64,000 nt of DNA from Paeniglutamicibacter cryotolerans (GTDB taxonomy: Bacteria; Actinomycetota; Actinomycetes; Actinomycetales; Micrococcaceae), in NCBI RefSeq assembly GCF_014190875.1, contig NZ_JACHVS010000001.1:2728001-2792000 (forward strand). Reading direction: 5' to 3'. Position numbers and translations under genes: made by a program. Below the pieces are notes generated by a model. The model had not been told where the DNA came from. It searched no databases and saw nothing but the letters and a program-made list of their open reading frames with translations. The first letter of the stretch is position 1, and each line of letters opens with the position of its first letter. This document shows positions 58,803 through 64,000 of this stretch, one piece after another.

Positions 58803-59534
58803 CTAGCTGCCCAGCACGTTCTCGATGGCCACGGCCGCCGCGCGCAATCGCTGCCCGATTGCGGCCGTTTCCATGGGGTTCAACGCCGTCGCGTAGACCA
58901 CCGAGATAGCGGCCGGCAGCTGGCCCGGGACCTGCAGCGGCACGGCAACCGACGACACGCCGGAGATGACCTCGTCGATGCTGGTCGCGTACCCGATGAC
59001 CCGGGCCCGGGTGGCTTCCTCCCGGTAGGGCTGGCCCGGGGAGATTCGAGCCCATTGCGCCTCGGTCTGCGAGGACTGGATGGCGATGCCCGGTGCGCCC
59101 TGGTCGAAGGGGTGCCGGGTTCCCGGGCGCTGCAGCACTGCGCCATGTCCGTGGCGCGGTTCGACGGTCAGCAGCGTGGTGCAGTCGTGGTGGTCCCAGA
59201 CCGCGATGAAGGCAGACATCTGCAGGTCGTTGGCGAGCACCGTGAGTTCGGGCAGCGCTGCGGACTGCAGGTCGCGCTGGACCCCGCGGGCCAGCACGGC
59301 CAGTCCGGGTGCCGACTGCACGCGGCCGGACTCGTCGCGCATGACCAGCCGGTGATCCTCGAGCGTGCGCAGGATCCGATAGGCAATGGAGCGGTGCACG
59401 CCCAGGTCTGCCGCCAGTTCGGCGATGGTGCGCGGGGTGCTGGCCTCGGCCAGCAGTTCCAGCAGGCGGATCCCGCGGGCGAGCGTCTGCGAGTGTGCGG
59501 CACCGGCGCGCGGTGCGGGGGCTGGAGTCGTCAT
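58803..59534 (-). CDS. IclR-family transcriptional regulator
   Basis: This 243-residue protein has an N-terminal winged helix (about 14-75; TIAELAADLGVHRSIAYRIL at about 34-53) and a C-terminal IclR effector domain. ATG 59534 is preceded by the palindromes at 59609-59646. IclR proteins in actinobacteria regulate aromatic-acid, allantoin or glyoxylate genes. The nearest candidate target is the MHS-family symporter on the opposite strand, 520 bases away. Effector unknown. Confidence 0.87.
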   Translation of the reverse strand: MTTPAPAPRAGAAHSQTLARGIRLLELLAEASTPRTIAELAADLGVHRSIAYRILRTLEDHRLVMRDESGRVQSAPGLAVLARGVQRDLQSAALPELTVLANDLQMSAFIAVWDHHDCTTLLTVEPRHGHGAVLQRPGTRHPFDQGAPGIAIQSSQTEAQWARISPGQPYREEATRARVIGYATSIDEVISGVSSVAVPLQVPGQLPAAISVVYATALNPMETAAIGQRLRAAAVAIENVLGS

Positions 59535-60054
59535 CGGGCCGGGCTTTCTAGGAAGCACATCGGAACCGGAGCCAGGCGCCCGGTCGCGGGTTGCTATGTT
59601 TTTGATCACTCGTTCCCTATCGGAACGAGCCGTTCGATAAAAGAACTTTATCAGCCCGGCGATGACTGGACGTGGTGGACACGGGCGGTTCCCCGGCGGC
59701 TCCGGGCCGCGCCGCCGCAGCGCTGACCGCCTGGTCCGAAAAGGGGCGGAAACCTGCGCGATTTCCCGGCGTCCGGGCGCTTCGGGTGCATCGCCGGGCA
59801 GGCCGGCCGCCCGGAAGTGGAGGGCGCCGCTGCGCCTGGGGCCGGGGCGACGCAGGTCGGTTCGGACTTTGGTCACTTCCCGGCCCGCGAACGCTCCCCG
59901 GGGCTTTTGTGATGGCCCCCATGGGTGCTGGTGAGGGGCGTCACTGAATTCGGGTAGGATGATCACAATCACATTTCCGTCCGAACGGTCGGTCACGATG
60001 AATGAAATCCCATTGCCAGCCGCACGGCAGGCAGCAGATGATGGAGAAAGACCC
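59535..60054. other. Intergenic region between iclR and the MHS symporter gene
   Basis: These 520 bases hold no credible gene. The left end contains two operator-like palindromes (59609-59646). The middle (about 59650-59930) is very GC-rich with nothing recognisable. The right end, about 59950-60054, holds the symporter's ribosome site (GGAGAAAG before ATG 60055) and CCGT-CCGA-ACGG (59976-59987), a weak further palindrome. Confidence 0.6.
59609..59646. promoter_or_regulatory. Two adjacent IclR operator-like palindromes
   Basis: CTCGTTCC (59609-59616) and GGAACGAG (59622-59629) form a perfect inverted repeat with the 5-base spacer CTATC. Just beyond, GTTC (59632-59635) and GAAC (59643-59646) flank GATAAAA; the whole reads GTTCGATAAAAGAAC, close to IclR-type sites such as the PcaR consensus GTTCGATAATCGCAC. 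They lie 75-112 bases upstream of the iclR start, a good position for autoregulation. Confidence 0.6.
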
Positions 60055-61395
60055 ATGGCCCAAACAACGATGACCGCGTCAGCGGCCAAGCGCCGCGAAG
60101 AACGCCGCGTACTTGCCGGAACGATGGTCGGCACCACGATCGAGTGGTACGACTTCTTCATCTTCGCGCAGCTGACGGCAACGCTGCTCACCCCGCTCTT
60201 CCTCGCACCGCTGCAGGAATCGAACCCCGGCCTCGGCCAGATCCTCGCCTTCGCGATGATCGGCATTTCCTTCCTGTTCCGCCCGCTGGGAGCGATCGTC
60301 GCCGGCCACCTGGGCGATAAGTTCGGGCGCAAGAACGTGCTCGTCGCAACGCTGATCCTCATGGGCGTGGCCACCGCGCTGATCGGCATGCTGCCGGTCT
60401 ACGCACAGATTGGCATCTGGGCTCCTATCCTGCTGGTGCTGCTGCGCATCATCCAGGGCTTCTCCGCCGGTGGCGAATGGGGCGGCGCTGCCCTGATGGC
60501 CGTTGAGCACGCACCGGAGAAAAAGCGCGGCTTCTTCGGCGCCTACCCGCAGATCGGTGTGCCGACCGGCATGATCCTGGCCACCGGCCTGCTGTTCATC
60601 CTGAACTCCTCGATGACCAAGGATCAGTTCCACGACTGGGGCTGGCGCATTCCGTTCCTGCTTTCCATCTTGTTGATCATCGTCGGCTACGTCATCCGCC
60701 GCACCGTCGAGGAATCCCCGGTCTTCAAGGAACTCTCCCAGCGCAAGGCCTCCGAGCACACCCCGCTGAAGCAGCTGTTCACCACGAACACCAAGGAAGT
60801 CATCCAGGCTGCCCTGATCTTCATCTCCAACAACGCCGCCGGCTACCTGGTGATCGCGTTCTTCATCTCCTACGCCACCAAGGTGCTGAAGATGGACGTG
60901 GCCCCGGTGCTGCTGGCCACGACCATCGGCTCCGTCGGCTGGCTGATCTTCACCCTGGTCGGCGGCTGGCTCTCGGATTACATCGGGCGCCGCAACACCT
61001 TCCTGCTCGGCTACGCGATCATCTTCCTCTGGATGATCCCGATGTTCATGCTGATCGACACCGGCAGCATCGTGCTCTACGCGGTCGCCGTCTTCGTGCT
61101 GACCATCGGCCTGGGCCTGTCCTATGGACCTCAGACGGCCATGTATGCCGAGATGTTCCCGGCGCACATCCGCTTCTCCGGCATCTCCATCGGCTACGCC
61201 CTGGGCGCGATCCTCGGCGGCGCGTTCGCCGCGACCATCGCCCAGGCGCTGCTGAACGCCACCGGGAAGTCCATCTCGGTCGCCATCTACATCATGGTCA
61301 TCACCGTCATCTCCGTGGGTGCCGTGCTCTGGGTCGGCGAAACCAAGGGCCGCCCGTTGGGCGTCCAGGACGCGGACAAGGAACTGGCCAAGTAG
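60055..61395 (+). CDS. MHS-family metabolite:H+ symporter (MFS)
   Basis: This 446-residue carrier belongs to the metabolite:proton symporter branch of the MFS (ShiA, ProP, KgtP relatives). It has the family entry GTTIEWYDFFIF (about 23-34), the loop 2-3 motif GHLGDKFGRKNVL (about 85-97), RIIQGFSAGGEWGGAAL (about 131-147) and a C-terminal YAEMFPAHIRFSG motif near 360. ATG 60055 has GGAGAAAG at a good distance; an in-frame ATG at 59959 is less likely. Likely substrates are organic or aromatic acids; the IclR gene opposite may control it. Confidence 0.87.
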   Translation: MAQTTMTASAAKRREERRVLAGTMVGTTIEWYDFFIFAQLTATLLTPLFLAPLQESNPGLGQILAFAMIGISFLFRPLGAIVAGHLGDKFGRKNVLVATLILMGVATALIGMLPVYAQIGIWAPILLVLLRIIQGFSAGGEWGGAALMAVEHAPEKKRGFFGAYPQIGVPTGMILATGLLFILNSSMTKDQFHDWGWRIPFLLSILLIIVGYVIRRTVEESPVFKELSQRKASEHTPLKQLFTTNTKEVIQAALIFISNNAAGYLVIAFFISYATKVLKMDVAPVLLATTIGSVGWLIFTLVGGWLSDYIGRRNTFLLGYAIIFLWMIPMFMLIDTGSIVLYAVAVFVLTIGLGLSYGPQTAMYAEMFPAHIRFSGISIGYALGAILGGAFAATIAQALLNATGKSISVAIYIMVITVISVGAVLWVGETKGRPLGVQDADKELAK

Positions 61396-61418
61396 CACTC
61401 CCGGTTCACCACAGCAGC

Positions 61419-61480
61419 AACGCGAAGGCGTCGGTTCCCGTTCCCGCACAGGGGGATGGGGTGCCGGCGCCTTCGCCGTT
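61419..61480. terminator. Possible terminator after the symporter gene
   Basis: AACGCGAAGGCGTCGG (61419-61434) pairs with CCGGCGCCTTCGCCGTT (61464-61480) with one bulge and a G-U pair around a 29-base loop. It lies between convergent genes. No T run follows, so confidence is limited. Confidence 0.5.
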
Positions 61481-61515
61481 TCCGGACCCCGGCGTTCCCG
61501 CAGGGGATCCGCCGG

Positions 61516-62184
61516 TTAGAAATGCGGGATCAGGGCTATGACCTCGGCGTCATCGACCTGGTCGAAACGCGAGTAGAAGGCACTGACCGAATGGAAGACC
61601 CTGGGGACGATGGCGCACAGAAGCCGGTCCACCAGCGGTTCGATCTCTCGGCAGGCGACGGCGGGTGCCACTGGCACTGCAACCACGATCCGAGCGGGTC
61701 CGGCGGCCCGGATGACCTCGATGGCCGCGAGCATCGTGGCGCCTGTCGCCATCCCGTCATCGACGAGGATCACCGTGTTCCCGGCCACCGGCAGGGCCAT
61801 CTCGCCCACAAAAGTGTCCTGCAGGCGCTGGAGCTCGATCCGGGCCTCGGCCTCGACGGCCTCGAGCTGGTCGGGCGTGAAATGTTGTTGCGCGGGGCCC
61901 CACACGCGCTCTACGTATTTCAGTGCCGTGGTCCCGGCATGCGATGCCAGGGCCCCGAAGGCCGTCTCGGAGCGCTCGGGCAGGCCTAACTTGCGCACTG
62001 CCAGCCCATCCACCGCGACGCCCAGGACCCGTGCGATCTCTGCCGCTACCGGCACTCCGCCACGCATCAGGCCCAGCACCAGGACATCGGGGGCATCGGA
62101 AAACTCGGTCAGGTCCTCGGCCAGGAAGGCGCCGGCCTCGACGCGGTCGGCGAAACGATCAGGTGCTTTGCGAACGGTGCTCAT
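61516..62184 (-). CDS. Phosphoribosyltransferase-domain protein
   Basis: This 222-residue protein has a type I phosphoribosyltransferase fold. The PRPP-binding loop is VILVDDGMATGATMLAAIE (about 119-137), and the N-terminal region VLGLMRGGVPVAAEIA (about 35-50) matches the MRGGVP...A motif of PRTase-like proteins of the Rv0571c type. Such proteins are often linked to stress or dormancy regulons and their substrate is unproved. ATG 62184 gives MSTVRKAPDRFADR. The frame upstream is open without homology. Confidence 0.82.
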   Translation of the reverse strand: MSTVRKAPDRFADRVEAGAFLAEDLTEFSDAPDVLVLGLMRGGVPVAAEIARVLGVAVDGLAVRKLGLPERSETAFGALASHAGTTALKYVERVWGPAQQHFTPDQLEAVEAEARIELQRLQDTFVGEMALPVAGNTVILVDDGMATGATMLAAIEVIRAAGPARIVVAVPVAPAVACREIEPLVDRLLCAIVPRVFHSVSAFYSRFDQVDDAEVIALIPHF

Positions 62185-62304
62185 GGAACCCAGTCTGCAC
62201 CCCTTGAGCGTGGAAGCCGGGTCGGGGCGCGCCGGGATGGCGGGAGTGCCCGGGGCTGCCCCGCAGGCATCGAAATTCCGTTGGCCGGGGGATAAGATGC
62301 GCAG

Positions 62305-62673
62305 ATGAGAAGACTTGCGATACTGATGACGATTCCAGCCATCGTCCTGGCGCTGGCCGGATGCAGCGGCTCCGGCGGGTCCCCGGTGGTCGGGCAATGG
62401 GGTGGGCAAACGGCAAACGCCCCGGCACTGGACTTCAAGGATGCGGGAACTTTCAGCGGAAACGATGGCTGCAACTCGCTGACGGGCACCTGGTACCAGC
62501 AGGGCACTGATATCAAGCTGAGCCCCTTGGCGATGACCATGATGGCGTGCCCGGGGCCGGTCTCGCTGCTTTCCACGGCGACGGTGGCCCGGGTCAAGGG
62601 CGATACGATGCTGCTGTTCAACCAGAACGACAGGCCGATCGGCGGACTGCCGCGCACGGGTACGGGGAAGTAG
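62305..62673 (+). CDS. META-domain lipoprotein, first copy
   Basis: This 122-residue protein begins with a lipoprotein signal (positively charged MRR, hydrophobic core, lipobox LALAGC with Cys20) and continues with a small META/HslJ-like domain in which DAGTFSGNDGCN and GTWYQ are prominent (about 47-67). Two conserved cysteines could form a disulfide. It should be anchored to the outer face of the membrane. A related protein follows six bases later. In other bacteria META-domain proteins have heat or antibiotic stress roles; none can be assigned here. Confidence 0.8.
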   Translation: MRRLAILMTIPAIVLALAGCSGSGGSPVVGQWGGQTANAPALDFKDAGTFSGNDGCNSLTGTWYQQGTDIKLSPLAMTMMACPGPVSLLSTATVARVKGDTMLLFNQNDRPIGGLPRTGTGK

Positions 62674-62679
62674 CGGCTC

Positions 62680-63084
62680 GTGGGGGGCGGGAGAAAGGCC
62701 GGAACCGGCTCGGCCCGGCCTCGGCTGAGGTGGTTCGGTGCGATGGTGCTGCTCGGCCTGATGGCGCCTTGCCTGGCCGGGTGCGGTGATGCCGGTTCTT
62801 CGAAGGTGCTCGGACCCTGGGGCGGTGAAGGTCAAGTGCCGCGGATCGCCTTTGAAGATGCCGGGACATTCGGTGGGGATGACGGGTGCAACGCCTTCTC
62901 GGGGACGTGGTACCAGTCGGGTGCCGATGTCATCGTCCTGGACGCCATCGTCGGTGCGGTGGGGTGTCTTGAGGATCGGGCCCGGCTCTCAGCCGCGGTG
63001 AGCTTCCGCGTTCAAGACGGGAAGCTGCTGGCCTTCGATGGGCAGGGATCGGTCATTGATGAACTGCACCGGAACGGGCCATGA
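62680..63084 (+). CDS. META-domain lipoprotein, second copy
   Basis: This 134-residue protein resembles its upstream neighbour: the shared pattern is DAGTF.G.DGCN...GTWYQ.G.D (about 60-85), again after a lipobox (PCLAGC, Cys35). It begins six bases after the first copy, and is likely in the same transcript. The N-terminal start is uncertain: GTG 62680 gives a long basic leader, and ATG 62743 would start inside the hydrophobic stretch, so 62680 is preferred. Sequence has diverged strongly from the first copy outside the core, so the duplication is old. Confidence 0.75.
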   Translation: MGGGRKAGTGSARPRLRWFGAMVLLGLMAPCLAGCGDAGSSKVLGPWGGEGQVPRIAFEDAGTFGGDDGCNAFSGTWYQSGADVIVLDAIVGAVGCLEDRARLSAAVSFRVQDGKLLAFDGQGSVIDELHRNGP

Positions 63085-63482
63085 AAAATTAGCCGCGGTG
63101 AAACCAGCTTTTTACCCTGTCCGACCTGTGGTTCAGCACGATGTCCTCCGTGGAGTACATGATCCCGGGTTTTGCCGGCACGAAGGAAGCCCGGTTGCCC
63201 ACGCTCGGTGTTCCACTGCTCATGCGTGCTGCGTGCTGCGTGCTGCGTGCTGCGAGTTGCCCGGGCCAAGGGCGATGAGTTCGAGCAGGTCGACCGTGCG
63301 GGCTCGGCGGGGGAGGCGAACCCGTTGTGCCGCCGGCCCGCAGGACCGCAAACACCGGCTCGCCGTCCTGGGCCGGCTGCCGGCGTCCAACGTGGGCCGG
63401 CGAGGGGCCGGAGGCGTTGCTACGGCTTGCTGGTAGCCGGAACACGGACTGCAGGCTATTCCACAGGAGCCGCCCACGGCGT
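63085..63482. other. 400-base gap with short tandem repeats
   Basis: No confident gene lies here. On the minus strand a frame ending at 63089 reads FVPAKPGIMYSTEDIVLNH then RSDRVKSWFHRG, which looks like the end of a real protein but runs upstream into the tandem repeat and loses coding character. The 7-base repeat at 63224-63251 lies in the middle. The right part should contain the promoter of the MFS exporter gene. Confidence 0.45.
63224..63251. repeat. Four perfect copies of a 7-base tandem repeat
   Basis: GCGTGCT is repeated four times without change at 63224-63251 and then degenerates (GCGAGTT). Because 7 is not a multiple of three, a change in copy number would shift any reading frame across it. 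It lies 230 bases upstream of the MFS exporter start. Confidence 0.85.
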
Positions 63483-64000
63483 ATGAATGGGAGGGTGAGC
63501 GATTCCCAGACCGCGGAAGGTGCGGAGGCGGACTACCGGCCCGACCCGGCTCGCTGGCGCGTGCTAGCTGTCCTACTGGTCACCATGTTCATGTCGTTGA
63601 TCGACGTGTCCATCGTCAACGTGGTGCTTCCCAGCATCCAGGGTTCCCTGGGCGCCACCGAGTCCGAGATCCAGTGGGTGCTGACCGGATACGCGTTGAC
63701 CTTCGGTGTGGTGCTGGTCGCTGCAGGGCGGGCCGGAGACGTGTTCGGGCGCGGCCCGCTGTTCATCTTCGGGGTGGCCCTGTTCACGCTTTCCTCAGTG
63801 GCCTCGGGGTTGGCGCCGAACCCGGTGGCGCTGGATATTGCGCGGTTCTCGCAGGGGATCGGTTCGGGGCTGATCAGCCCCCAGGTGTTGGGGATGATGC
63901 AACAATACTTCCGTGGTGCCGAGCGTGGACGGGCGTACGGTGCGCTGGGCACCGTGGTGGGTTTTTCGGTAGCCGTCGGGCCGCTCATCGGCGGCCTCAT
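63483..64000 (+). CDS. DHA2-type MFS drug exporter, N-terminal part (cut by window edge)
   Basis: The first 172 codons of a 14-helix EmrB/QacA-type exporter are visible. After a polar N-terminus come helix 1 with VTMFMSLIDVSIVNVVLP (motif D1, L-D-x-T-x-V-N-V-A-L-P-like, here with Ile-Asp-Val-Ser), IQWVLTGYALTFGV (helix 2), and motif A GRAGDVFGRGPLFI. Further on RFSQGIGSGLISPQVLG and VGFSVAVGPLIGG (motif C region) follow. Start is ATG 63483 or GTG 63495. The remainder is outside the window, so substrate and exact class cannot be judged. Confidence 0.87.
   Translation, partial: MNGRVSDSQTAEGAEADYRPDPARWRVLAVLLVTMFMSLIDVSIVNVVLPSIQGSLGATESEIQWVLTGYALTFGVVLVAAGRAGDVFGRGPLFIFGVALFTLSSVASGLAPNPVALDIARFSQGIGSGLISPQVLGMMQQYFRGAERGRAYGALGTVVGFSVAVGPLIGGL

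Noticed and set aside
61516..62835. Extended start of the phosphoribosyltransferase gene
   Set aside because: The frame is open upstream but overlaps the opposite lipoprotein gene and has no homology; ATG 62184 gives a normal protein.

Overview
The window looks like chromosome from a high-GC actinobacterium of the Micrococcaceae, most likely Arthrobacter or a close relative such as Paeniglutamicibacter. The evidence is the gene order (thrC-thrB-rho-prfA-prmC-sua5-wecA-atp operon-DUF2550), a Rho with a long Arg/Asn/Asp/Glu-rich insert, the actinobacterial mismatch endonuclease NucS, and actinobacterial families DUF2017, DUF3039 and DUF2550. No rRNA, tRNA, CRISPR array, intact insertion sequence or prophage was seen.

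Layout. 1-6.5 kb: end of the threonine pathway, transcription terminator Rho behind a structured leader, RF1 with its methyltransferase PrmC, and a tRNA t6A enzyme. 6.7-9.6 kb: two envelope-polysaccharide genes. 9.7-18.1 kb: the complete F1Fo ATP synthase operon with two small membrane proteins in front and DUF2550 behind, ending at a strong bidirectional hairpin shared with a cold-shock gene. 18-20.5 kb (minus strand): cold-shock protein, nagA and nucS. 20.9-22.1 kb: 1.2 kb without a recognisable gene. 22-31 kb: PerM-like transporter, an unassigned two-domain membrane protein, a thioredoxin-TPR protein, an ABC exporter, DUF3039 and a DEAD/DEAH helicase. 31-37.5 kb: NAD salvage (pncB-pncA, minus) beside the clpS-DUF2017-murI-MBL-rph-rdgB cluster. 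37.5-43 kb: a frameshifted AAA ATPase, aconitase, a small cupin, a second frameshifted gene, and DedA. 43-46.6 kb: GntR-ABC-permease unit and an exonuclease-BRCT protein. 46.6-52.2 kb: a quaternary-amine demethylation cluster (dgcA-like, gbcA-like, gbcB-like) with a divergent LysR regulator. 52-64 kb: ADP-ribosylglycohydrolase, sbcDC, an MFS carrier, an IclR regulator with paired operator-like palindromes opposite an MHS-family symporter, a phosphoribosyltransferase, two tandem META-domain lipoproteins and the start of a DHA2-type MFS exporter.

Most of the window is conserved housekeeping sequence. The observations most worth a second look are two genes each broken by an apparent one-base loss in a short homopolymer run (37.6 and 42.2 kb), the operator-like palindromes next to the IclR, GntR, LysR and cold-shock genes, the duplicated META lipoproteins, the betaine/proline-betaine demethylation operon, and the unexplained 1.2 kb gap. 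I did not find convincing evidence of a wholly new system.
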